Assembly: GCA_902470475.1 (NCBI GenBank)
Contig: CABRGT010000061.1
Location: 1-11,261 of the forward strand
Direction: 5' to 3'
Length of the DNA: 11,261 nucleotides
DNA from: an uncultured Porphyromonadaceae bacterium
GTDB lineage: Bacteria; Bacteroidota; Bacteroidia; Bacteroidales; Muribaculaceae
Shown: positions 1 to 6,340 of the stretch, in pieces
Layout: the number at the start of each line of letters is the position of its first letter
Numbering within the stretch: the first letter of the stretch is position 1
The notes under the pieces: model-generated
Database searches by the model: none
Told to the model about the DNA's origin: nothing
Seen by the model: the letters and a program-made list of their open reading frames with translations, nothing else
Translations under genes and position numbers: made by a program

Positions 1-1097
1 ACAGCGGCAACTGCGCGCTGTGGATCAACAGCCGCAACGGCAACTGGGCCTCGAGCCGCTACTACCGCGACGTGCCGGCAAGTGTCGGAAGCCGCAACCG
101 TCTGGAGCCTCTTGCCCTGCGCCTGGACACGATATCGTGGACTCCGATGCGCGATCCCGAGGTGTACAGCAGCCTGCCCGACCACGTGACGCGCTACCCG
201 TTCCGCCACACGTTCTCGCGTGGGTCGGCGGGAGTGTTCGACCGCTTCAAATCGTCGGCCATGGCCAACCGCGAGGTGCTCGACATGGCCTCGCGCCTGA
301 TCGACGAGCAGAAACTGGGTGAGAACGACGGCCTGGACATGCTGAACCTGGCCTTCACCGTCAAGCCTTACGACTACACCGTGAGCGACGACAACCGCTA
401 CGAGCTGATCGACTCGTACCTGCGGCTGGACAGCAACCTGGAACAGCTGTTCGCAAAGATCGACGGCAAACTCGGATCGGGCTCGACCCTGTACTTCGTA
501 GCCGCCACACCGCCGACGGGCCGCTCGCGCCGCGACGACGAGAAGTGGGGCATCCCCTACGGCGAATTCTCGACCAAGAAAGCCATGTCGCTGCTGAACA
601 TGTACCTGATGGCCACATACGGCAACGGCGACTGGATCAATTCATACCACGACGGACAGTTCTACCTCAACCACAAACTGATAGGCCAGCTCAACCTCGA
701 GCCCGACCGCGTGCGCGCGGCAGCGGCCCAGTTCCTGGCCAAGATGAGCGGCGTGGACCACGTCTACACGCTCGACGAGATACTTGCAGGCCGCGGCGAC
801 GCCCGGCTGGAAGCGATGCAGCGCAATTCGCATCCGAATACGTCGGGCGACCTGTTCGTGGAAGTGGATCCGGGCTGGGAGGTTGTCGACGACATCACCT
901 CGCCGGCCGGAAAAGACCGCATACATTATGTGAAACGCCTTGCGACAGCCACGGCGCCCGTGTTCATCATGGCGCCGGACGTGGATCCGCGCGTGATCGA
1001 CACGCCGGTCGACATCCGCGTGGTGGCGCCCACTGTGGCGCGCCTGCTGCGCATCCGGTCGCCGAACGGCGCCGCCCTGCCGTCGATGGTGTTCTGA
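1..1097 (+). CDS. Alkaline phosphatase family protein (type I phosphodiesterase/phosphatase-like), 5'-truncated
   Basis: The frame is open from the first bases of the window (codons begin at base 3), so the N-terminus lies upstream and only the last ~364 residues are seen. The C-terminal part resembles the alkaline-phosphatase superfamily proteins common in Bacteroidales. After a SGDLFVEV strand there is a PVFIMAPDV segment, then DTPVDIRVVAPTVARLLRIR and SPNGA, corresponding to the conserved 'vdIaPTl..llgIr.PN' ending of this family. The nucleophile Thr/Ser and the N-terminal metal ligands are outside the window. The usual His just before the 'PvfF' strand is not obvious here, so enzymatic activity cannot be judged. 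Members usually hydrolyse phosphate mono- or diesters in the periplasm; the signal peptide would be upstream. It is followed by secA on the same strand after 149 bp. Family call fairly confident, substrate unknown. Confidence 0.75.
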   Translation, partial: SGNCALWINSRNGNWASSRYYRDVPASVGSRNRLEPLALRLDTISWTPMRDPEVYSSLPDHVTRYPFRHTFSRGSAGVFDRFKSSAMANREVLDMASRLIDEQKLGENDGLDMLNLAFTVKPYDYTVSDDNRYELIDSYLRLDSNLEQLFAKIDGKLGSGSTLYFVAATPPTGRSRRDDEKWGIPYGEFSTKKAMSLLNMYLMATYGNGDWINSYHDGQFYLNHKLIGQLNLEPDRVRAAAAQFLAKMSGVDHVYTLDEILAGRGDARLEAMQRNSHPNTSGDLFVEVDPGWEVVDDITSPAGKDRIHYVKRLATATAPVFIMAPDVDPRVIDTPVDIRVVAPTVARLLRIRSPNGAALPSMVF

Positions 1098-1154
1098 ACC
1101 TCTACGGTTCGATTCCCCATACCACATTCCGACGGCTCACTTCGATCCTGTCAA

Positions 1155-1169
1155 GGCCCTGCGAGGGCC
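1155..1169 (+). repeat. Small GC-rich inverted repeat between the phosphatase gene and secA
   Basis: GGCCCT at 1155-1160 pairs with AGGGCC at 1164-1169 around a GCG loop. It is followed by AATAAAAATC, that is A-rich rather than T-rich on the + strand, so it is not a standard intrinsic terminator for the phosphatase gene. It may only be a weak hairpin in the secA leader. Confidence 0.3.
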
Positions 1170-1246
1170 AATAAAAATCAAAACTAAATATCAACAGGCC
1201 GAAGCGAGGCGACCGCCCGCCGCGGCACGACACATAAAACAATAAA

Positions 1247-4200
1247 ATGTCTTTAGAATCATTCCTTAAAAGCATATTCGGCTCGAAGGCACAGCGCGAC
1301 CGAAAGCACTATCTTGAATATGTAGAGAAAAACATAAACCCGCTGGCAGCACAGTTCGAGGCCATGAGCAACGATGAGCTGCGCCAGACGGTGGCCGACA
1401 TCCGCGCCGACATACACGGTGCGATCAAAGGCGACGAGGACCGCATCGCCGAACTGAAGGAAAAGATCGAGCCCCTGCCGCTGGACGAGCGCCAGCCGCT
1501 GTGGGACGAGATCGACCACCTCGAAAAGAACATCAAGGATACACTGGAGAAGAAGCTCGACGAGCATCTGCCCATGACGTTCGCCGCCATGCGCGACGCC
1601 GCCCGCCGCTTCGCCCGCAACGAGACCATCGAAGTGACGGCTACGGACATGGACCGCGACCTGGCCGGCCGCGGCAAGGACTTCGTCACGATCGACGGCG
1701 ACAAGGCCATCTACCGCAACCATTGGATCGCGGGCGGCAACGAGGTGACCTGGGACATGATCCACTACGACGTGCAGATGGTGGGCGGCAAGGTGCTCAA
1801 CGAAGGCAAGATCGCCGAGATGGCCACCGGCGAGGGCAAGACGCTCGTGGCCACACTGCCGGTGTTCCTGCGCTCGCTCACGGGCCGCGGCGTGCACGTG
1901 GTGACGGTGAACGACTACCTGGCCAAGCGCGACTCCGAGTGGATGGGACCGCTGTACATGTTCCTCGGCTCGACGATCGACTGCATCGACAAGCACAAGC
2001 CCAACACTCCCGAACGCCGCGCGGCCTATGCCTGCGACATCACCTACGGCACGAACAACGAATTCGGCTTCGACTACCTGCGCGACAACATGGCCATGGC
2101 ACCCGAGGATATGGTGCAGCGCGGCCACTACTATGCCATCGTCGATGAGGTGGACTCGGTGCTGATCGACGACGCCCGCACGCCTCTGATCATCTCGGGT
2201 CCCGTGCCCAAGGGCGACGAACAATATTTCAATGAATACAAAGGCAACGTGGAGAACGTCGTCCAGGCCCAGCGCCGCCTGGTCAACTCGATTCTCGTCG
2301 AGGCCAAGGAAAAGCTGGCATCGGAGGACAAGGACGTCAAGAAAGAGGGCGCGCTGCTGCTTTTCCGCGCCTTCAAGGGCCTGCCGAAGTATCCGCCGCT
2401 GATCAAGTTCCTGAGCCAGGACGGCATGAAGAACATCATGCTCGAGACCGAGGCCCACTACCTGCAGGATAATGCCCGCGAGATGCCCACGGTGACCGAT
2501 CCGCTGTACTTCGTGATCGACGAGAAAAACCGCAGCGTCGAGCTGACCGACAAGGGCCTCGACGAGCTGACGGGCAAGATCTCCGACCCGAATTTCTTCG
2601 TGCTGCCCGACATCACGACGCAGCTGAGCGACCTGGAGCACATCGCCGACAAGGAGGAGCGCCAGACCCGCAAGGACGAGCTGATGGCCGACTACGCCGT
2701 GAAGGCCGAGCGCGTGCACACGGTGACACAGCTGCTGAAAGCCTACACGCTGTTCGACAAGGACATCGAATATGTGATCGATGACAACAAGATCAAGATC
2801 GTCGACGAACAGACGGGCCGCATCATGGAAGGCCGCCGCTACAGCGACGGTCTGCACCAGGCTATCGAGGCCAAGGAAGGCGTCAAGGTGGAGGCCGCCA
2901 CGCAGACGTTCGCGACCATCACGCTGCAGAACTACTTCCGCATGTACCACAAGCTTGCCGGCATGACCGGTACGGCCGTGACCGAGGCGGGTGAGTTCTG
3001 GGATGTGTACAAGCTCGAGATCGTGGAGATACCGACCAACCGCCCCGTTCAGCGCGTGGACATGAACGACCGCGTCTACAAGACCAAGAAAGAAAAATAC
3101 AAGGCTGTGATAGCCGAAATCGAGCGCCTGCACGAAATCGGCCGCCCGGTGCTCGTGGGCACCACCTCCGTGGAAATATCCGAGCTTCTGAGCAAGATGC
3201 TGACTATGCGCAAGATCAAGCACAACGTGCTGAACGCCAAGCTGCACCAGCGCGAGGCTGAGATCGTTGCCCTCGCCGGCCTGCCCGGCGCCGTGACCAT
3301 TGCCACCAACATGGCAGGCCGCGGTACGGACATCAAGCTTCCGCAGGAGGTCAAGGACATGCAGGACATGGAGATCAAGAAAGGGCAGCCCGTTGGCGGC
3401 CTTGCGATCATAGGCACTGAACGCCACGAGTCGCGCCGCGTCGACCGCCAGCTGCGTGGCCGATCGGGCCGTCAGGGCGACCCGGGTTCGTCGGTGTTCT
3501 TCGTATCGTTCGAGGACCAGCTGATGCGTCTGTTCGCCACCGACCGCGTGATGAAGATGCTCGACACCTTCGGCCTGAAAGAGGATGAGATGATCGAGCA
3601 CAAAATGGTCAATAACGCCATCGAGAAAGCCCAGCGCCGCGTCGAAGAGAATAACTTCGGCATCCGCAAGCGCCTTGTGGAATACGATGACGTGATGAAC
3701 AAGCAGCGCAACTACATCTATACGCGCCGCCAGCACGCACTCAAGGGCGAACGCATCGGCATCGACATCGCCAACATGCTGTACGACACCGTAGAGGCAA
3801 TCGTGGATCAGTACGAGAACGACTATCCGTCGCTGAGCCTCGAAGTGCTGCGCACGTTCTCGATCGAAATGCCTTTCAACGAGACGGAATTCAGCCGCCT
3901 CGACCGTAACGAGCGTGTGGAACGCCTGCACGCCGAGGCTCTGAACACGCTCAACCGCAAGAATGACAAGATCCGCGAAGTGGCGATGCCAGTTCTGAAA
4001 AATCTGATGGAAACGACCGACTACCGGGGCAAGATCATCGCGCCGATCGGCGACGGAAAGCGTGTGTTCAACCTGCGCGTCGACCTGCAGACGGCAGCCG
4101 ACACCGAGGGCCGCTCGATCATCAAGGAATGGCAGCAGGCTCTGTCGCTGGTGACAATCGACGAACTGTGGATGATGCATCTGCGCGAGCTTGACCAGCT

Positions 4201-4675
4201 GCGCCAGTCGGTGCAGAATGCGTCGTACGAGCAGAAGGACCCGCTGGTGATCTACAAGGTTGAGGCTTTCCATCTGTTCCAGGACATGCTCCAGCGCCTT
4301 AACGTGAAGATGGTGTCGACGCTGATGCGCGCCGCCATTCCGATGCGCGAGGCCGCTCCCGAGCCTCAGCAGCAGGCTCCGGCCGCGAACGAAGCAACCG
4401 CCGAAGCTGAAGCCGCACCCGCGCCCGCTCCAACACCCAAGCGACAGGCCCCCGAGATGAAGCAGGCTGCTCCCGAGATGCCGCGCAACTACAACTATCA
4501 GACATCCAAGGCTCCCGCGCCAGGCGATGACGCCCAGCGCCAGGCGGCTTCGGCTCCGCAGGGCGAACAACAGCGTACGGCTCCGATCAAGGTCGGTCCG
4601 AAAGTCGGCCGCAACGATCCCTGTCCCTGCGGCTCGGGCAAGAAATACAAGAACTGCCACGGACGTCTGCAGTAA
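1247..4675 (+). CDS. secA: Preprotein translocase ATPase SecA
   Basis: SecA is the ATPase motor that drives unfolded preproteins through the SecYEG channel at the inner membrane. The 1142-residue protein carries Walker A MATGEGKT (192-199), the DEVD box with VDEVDSVLIDDARTPL (about 299-314), MAGRGTDI (689-696), and the arginine-rich helicase motif ESRRVDRQLRGRSGRQGDPG (about 728-747). At the end is the SEC-C zinc motif with C1126-x-C1128...C1137-H1138, which in SecA binds zinc and contributes to SecB/ribosome contact. It is longer than the ~900-residue E. coli protein. The extra length lies in a charged helical insert near 55-110, insertions around 335-470 and a Pro/Ala/Gln-rich linker near 1045-1115, all usual for Bacteroidota SecA. 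The ATG at 1247 gives the canonical N-terminus (SLESFLKSIFGSK). No Shine-Dalgarno is visible, only an A-rich stretch, as is normal in this phylum. A hairpin terminator follows. Confidence 0.98.
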   Translation: MSLESFLKSIFGSKAQRDRKHYLEYVEKNINPLAAQFEAMSNDELRQTVADIRADIHGAIKGDEDRIAELKEKIEPLPLDERQPLWDEIDHLEKNIKDTLEKKLDEHLPMTFAAMRDAARRFARNETIEVTATDMDRDLAGRGKDFVTIDGDKAIYRNHWIAGGNEVTWDMIHYDVQMVGGKVLNEGKIAEMATGEGKTLVATLPVFLRSLTGRGVHVVTVNDYLAKRDSEWMGPLYMFLGSTIDCIDKHKPNTPERRAAYACDITYGTNNEFGFDYLRDNMAMAPEDMVQRGHYYAIVDEVDSVLIDDARTPLIISGPVPKGDEQYFNEYKGNVENVVQAQRRLVNSILVEAKEKLASEDKDVKKEGALLLFRAFKGLPKYPPLIKFLSQDGMKNIMLETEAHYLQDNAREMPTVTDPLYFVIDEKNRSVELTDKGLDELTGKISDPNFFVLPDITTQLSDLEHIADKEERQTRKDELMADYAVKAERVHTVTQLLKAYTLFDKDIEYVIDDNKIKIVDEQTGRIMEGRRYSDGLHQAIEAKEGVKVEAATQTFATITLQNYFRMYHKLAGMTGTAVTEAGEFWDVYKLEIVEIPTNRPVQRVDMNDRVYKTKKEKYKAVIAEIERLHEIGRPVLVGTTSVEISELLSKMLTMRKIKHNVLNAKLHQREAEIVALAGLPGAVTIATNMAGRGTDIKLPQEVKDMQDMEIKKGQPVGGLAIIGTERHESRRVDRQLRGRSGRQGDPGSSVFFVSFEDQLMRLFATDRVMKMLDTFGLKEDEMIEHKMVNNAIEKAQRRVEENNFGIRKRLVEYDDVMNKQRNYIYTRRQHALKGERIGIDIANMLYDTVEAIVDQYENDYPSLSLEVLRTFSIEMPFNETEFSRLDRNERVERLHAEALNTLNRKNDKIREVAMPVLKNLMETTDYRGKIIAPIGDGKRVFNLRVDLQTAADTEGRSIIKEWQQALSLVTIDELWMMHLRELDQLRQSVQNASYEQKDPLVIYKVEAFHLFQDMLQRLNVKMVSTLMRAAIPMREAAPEPQQQAPAANEATAEAEAAPAPAPTPKRQAPEMKQAAPEMPRNYNYQTSKAPAPGDDAQRQAASAPQGEQQRTAPIKVGPKVGRNDPCPCGSGKKYKNCHGRLQ

Positions 4676-4698
4676 TCCTGCGACATAGCAAGACATGT

Positions 4699-4740
4699 AG
4701 CGGCGCAGCTGGTCATCCGGCTGCGCCGCTTTATAATAAT
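4699..4740 (+). terminator. Intrinsic terminator of secA
   Basis: A strong stem, AGCGGCGCAGC (4699-4709) with GCTGCGCCGCT (4720-4730), can be extended inward by T-G and two G-C pairs to leave a TCAT loop (4713-4716). It is followed by TTTATAATAAT, a short imperfect T-rich tail. It starts 23 bp after the secA stop, consistent with factor-independent termination. Confidence 0.8.
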
Positions 4741-4758
4741 ACTTTGCAGGGGGGAGCC

Positions 4759-4775
4759 GCAGGCCGGAGGCCTGC
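4759..4775 (+). repeat. GC hairpin after the secA terminator
   Basis: GCAGGCC (4759-4765) and GGCCTGC (4769-4775) form a perfect 7-bp inverted repeat with a GGA loop. It lies just before base composition drops to AT-rich at about 4800, so it roughly marks the border of the accessory block. It may be a secondary terminator or a boundary remnant. Confidence 0.4.
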
Positions 4776-4815
4776 TTTCCTGGCTGCGCGTCGCTGGATC
4801 TTTTTGTAAAAATTC

Positions 4816-4831
4816 ATCCCTAATATTATAA
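4816..4831 (-). repeat. Degenerate copy of the methyltransferase recombination core (minus orientation)
   Basis: Read on the minus strand this is TTATAATATTAGGGAT, which matches the 16-bp core TTGAAATATTAGGGAT at 14 of 16 positions and still encodes ILGM. The minus frame runs on from it to a TAA at 4731-4733 through NFYKKIQRRAARK and GC-rich sequence that does not resemble the other tails. It is therefore probably a stranded repeat copy or a truncated cassette. Confidence 0.5.
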
Positions 4832-4871
4832 AAAACTCACGACGTAATATAATAATAATCATTAATTTTAC

Positions 4872-4879
4872 TACCTTTG
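4872..4879 (+). promoter_or_regulatory. Possible Bacteroidota -7 box facing the silent cassettes
   Basis: TACCTTTG fits the TAnnTTTG -7 consensus of Bacteroidota sigma factors. No convincing TTTG -33 element is seen 17-23 bp upstream. It could give transcription across the + strand cassettes, but the match could be chance in AT-rich DNA. Confidence 0.2.
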
Positions 4880-4881
4880 TC

Positions 4882-4892
4882 ATCCCTAATAT
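4882..4892 (-). repeat. Short copy of the recombination core (minus orientation)
   Basis: On the minus strand the 11 bp ATATTAGGGAT match the 3' part of the 16-bp core exactly. The reading frame (FILGM...) is open and stays in the same phase through the next copy at 4816-4831, 66 bp away. The peptide between them includes IIIILRR, faintly like the ILIQR endings of the intact tails. It is probably an eroded cassette. Confidence 0.4.
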
Positions 4893-4916
4893 AAATTATT
4901 AAGTGGCATCATTTAC

Positions 4917-5032
4917 TTGAAATATTGGGGGTGTTCAATCATGGTTCAGATGGCTCATGGGATTTAGCGGTATCAAAAGTTAATGGCATTGAAAAGTATA
5001 AAAGGTTGGCAATCAAAAAATTGAAATATTAG
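4917..5032 (+). pseudogene. Silent alternative C-terminal cassette 1 of the EcoRI-family methyltransferase
   Basis: This has no start codon and is not an independent gene. It begins with TTGAAATATTGGGGGT, which matches the methyltransferase core at 14 of 16 positions in the same codon phase, encoding EILGV. It then encodes FNHGSDGSWDLAVSKVNG and IEKYKRLAIKKLKY before a TAG at 5030-5032. The 'VNG..KYKR..IK' ending resembles the C-terminal ends of EcoRI-family methylases from memory, and it parallels the expressed RLYERILIQR tail. The stop codon lies inside the core of the next cassette read in another frame, so the two cassettes overlap by 12 bp. If placed behind the methyltransferase body it would give a protein of about 353 residues. 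It may instead be a decayed duplicate. Confidence 0.6.
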
Positions 5033-5217
5033 GGATGTGCGAAAATGAAGACCTATATTTTCTTAAATCACGTATATATACAACTCAGGAATGTAAAGAG
5101 GCATATTTCGAAAAATTTGGGGTCCCTGGGTCTTATGACTTGAATGCAAGCGGAGTTGTATGGAGAAGTGGACGGAAAGAAAAAGTTTACCAACGCATCC
5201 TCATCCAAAGGATTTAA
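5021..5217 (+). pseudogene. Silent alternative C-terminal cassette 2 of the EcoRI-family methyltransferase
   Basis: It starts with the perfect 16-bp core TTGAAATATTAGGGAT (5021-5036) and is open to the TAA at 5215-5217. The encoded tail is EILGM, then CENEDLYFLKSRIYTT, an acidic/aromatic middle, and finally KVYQRILIQRI. The expressed methyltransferase ends in RLYERILIQRV, so both ends of the tail are conserved and the middle is not. The ATG at 5035 is just the last codon of the core and has no obvious translation signals; a free 60-residue peptide is unlikely. The cassette lies tail-to-tail with the methyltransferase, their stop regions overlapping by 17 bp. Inversion at the core would join it in frame to make a product of about 380 residues. 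Confidence 0.72.
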
Positions 5218-5361
5218 CTCTTTGAATTAATATGCGCTCATATAATCTTACAAGTTCTCCATTACGTTTGACATAGAAGCGAGGGCCTCCCGAAAGTTTC
5301 CCTAACTCGTCTTTAATTTTTGACATATCTGCTTGTTGAAGGCTAATCCCTAATATTTCAA
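5021..5361. repeat. Putative invertible segment bounded by a 16-bp perfect inverted repeat
   Basis: The left repeat is TTGAAATATTAGGGAT at 5021-5036 (+) and the right is its exact reverse complement at 5346-5361. With two more flanking bases the match is 18 of 19. Both arms encode the same residues in the same phase, so recombination anywhere inside the repeat keeps the methyltransferase reading frame. Between them lie the alternative tail (+) and the expressed tail (-). The centre is itself imperfectly symmetrical: 5194-5217 and the complement of 5213-5236 match at 17 of 24 positions because both encode RILIQR. The current orientation expresses the tail with SLQQADMSKIKDELGK. Inversion is inferred, not observed. 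Confidence 0.65.
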
Positions 5362-6307
5362 ATTGGTCCGGGCAGTATTTATTTAGGAATGAGATCGGTA
5401 CGCCCATAGCTCCGTCGTAGTCGCTAGGAATAGCATCTGTATAAGGAACTTCAATCGCATCGTAATTGTCATAATGCTCATAACCTTTATCACGAATCTC
5501 TTTATGTTTGGAGTACATAATGTTTTCCTCCATCGTCATAAGTAATAATGGCTGATGGCGACGGCCATGGTCTAAGTTGGTGAACCAGCAGCAATTTCGG
5601 AATTTTACCAAACCTGTTGAATCATCTTTTACACCTATAGCATACTCTCGTTCGCCAACGGGACGAAAATATGCATTCCCGTTATGAAAACCATTGCCTA
5701 ACCACATTTTATTATCTTTAATAAGAGGGAAAACTTCTTTGTAAGTTATTGCATTCATATTCCCGATTATCACAAACTTTTTGTCGGCTTCGACAATCCA
5801 TCCGAGGAATTCGCGGAAAAGTGAGAAAGGTGGATTGGTGACTATTATATCAGCTTCGTCGCGCAAGCGGGTGACTTCTTCACTGCGGAAATCGCCGTCA
5901 CCATCAAGATAGTGCCATTCGAGATCATGGAAATCGATTTTCCCGTCGCCGTCTATATCATGGTCAAGCACAAATATTTTGCCATTTATCGATGTCTTGG
6001 CCGGGTCGAACTGCGGTGCGTCCTGCTCGAACAGCGACGGCATATATGGGGCTTTATATTTTTTGCTCTCAGGGGCGTATGATGTCGAAATCAGCTTTTT
6101 GAGGCCGAGTGTCTGAAAATGCTGGGCGAAGTAAAGTGTGAAATTACTCGACTCCGGATCATCACAGGGCAACAGCACTGTCTTTCCGCGGAATACGTCA
6201 GGATCGTATTCAAGATATGCATTTATCTCACGTTCAATGTCGTAGTATTGCGTGTAGAATTCATCGTTTTTCGCAGCCTTAGCGGCCGACAGGGATTCAT
6301 TTGCCAT
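5201..6307 (-). CDS. EcoRI-family adenine-specific DNA methyltransferase
   Basis: This is probably a DNA adenine-N6 methyltransferase that uses S-adenosylmethionine. Of 368 residues, the N-terminus KNDEFYTQYYDIEREI (13-28) and LLPCDDPESSNFTLYF (45-60) match the AdoMet-side motifs of the EcoRI methylase family. The catalytic N-P-P-F is at 158-161 within DIIVTNPPFSLFREF. A DIDGDGKIDFHD stretch (117-128) looks like an EF-hand loop. The C-terminal 48 residues after EILG (317-320) form a replaceable tail ending RILIQRVKSFG. In the gamma arrangement to which I recall M.EcoRI belonging, target recognition lies C-terminal to the catalytic motif, so the tail could affect DNA specificity. The ATG at 6305-6307 has an AAGGA-like sequence at a good distance. 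The gene is AT-rich compared with secA, suggesting transfer. It is divergent from the DUF262-HNH gene and is probably its protecting methylase. Confidence 0.9.
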   Translation of the reverse strand: MANESLSAAKAAKNDEFYTQYYDIEREINAYLEYDPDVFRGKTVLLPCDDPESSNFTLYFAQHFQTLGLKKLISTSYAPESKKYKAPYMPSLFEQDAPQFDPAKTSINGKIFVLDHDIDGDGKIDFHDLEWHYLDGDGDFRSEEVTRLRDEADIIVTNPPFSLFREFLGWIVEADKKFVIIGNMNAITYKEVFPLIKDNKMWLGNGFHNGNAYFRPVGEREYAIGVKDDSTGLVKFRNCCWFTNLDHGRRHQPLLLMTMEENIMYSKHKEIRDKGYEHYDNYDAIEVPYTDAIPSDYDGAMGVPISFLNKYCPDQFEILGISLQQADMSKIKDELGKLSGGPRFYVKRNGELVRLYERILIQRVKSFG

Positions 6308-6309
6308 AA

Positions 6310-6340
6310 TTCATCCTTAATAATTTATTTAAAGGATGAA
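6310..6340. promoter_or_regulatory. Palindrome in the 28-bp divergent methyltransferase/nuclease spacer
   Basis: TTCATCCTT (6310-6318) and AAGGATGAA (6332-6340) are perfect 9-bp inverted arms around a 13-bp AT-only centre. The start codon of the DUF262-HNH gene (6336-6338) is inside the right arm, and the methyltransferase start ends at 6307. The dyad could be an operator coordinating both genes, or simply two mirrored ribosome-binding sequences (AAGGA read both ways). With 28 bp between start codons, the promoters must overlap the opposite coding region or sit inside it. No clear TAnnTTTG box was found in either direction. Confidence 0.45.

Noticed and set aside
545..1174. Overlapping + frame of 209 residues within the phosphatase gene
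   Set aside because: Arg/Pro/Gly-rich translation with no domain; the phosphatase frame explains this DNA.
1155..1180. Intrinsic terminator after the phosphatase gene
   Set aside because: The hairpin is followed by an A-rich, not T-rich, stretch on the + strand, so it lacks the U-tract.
1259..4696. A 1145-residue open frame antisense to the whole of secA
   Set aside because: It is a shadow of secA in GC-rich DNA with strong third-position bias. Its translation is repetitive in Leu, His, Val and Ala with no recognisable domain, whereas SecA motifs on the + strand are unambiguous.
4800..5020. CRISPR array suggested by repeated ATCCCTAATAT motifs
   Set aside because: Copies occur in both orientations at irregular spacing, are only 11-16 bp, and encode a shared peptide in the methyltransferase; there are no regular spacers.
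5035..5217. Independent 60-residue gene starting at ATG 5035
   Set aside because: The ATG is part of the recombination core, and the preceding codons (KKIEILG) are homologous to the interior of the methyltransferase. It is better read as a start-less C-terminal cassette.
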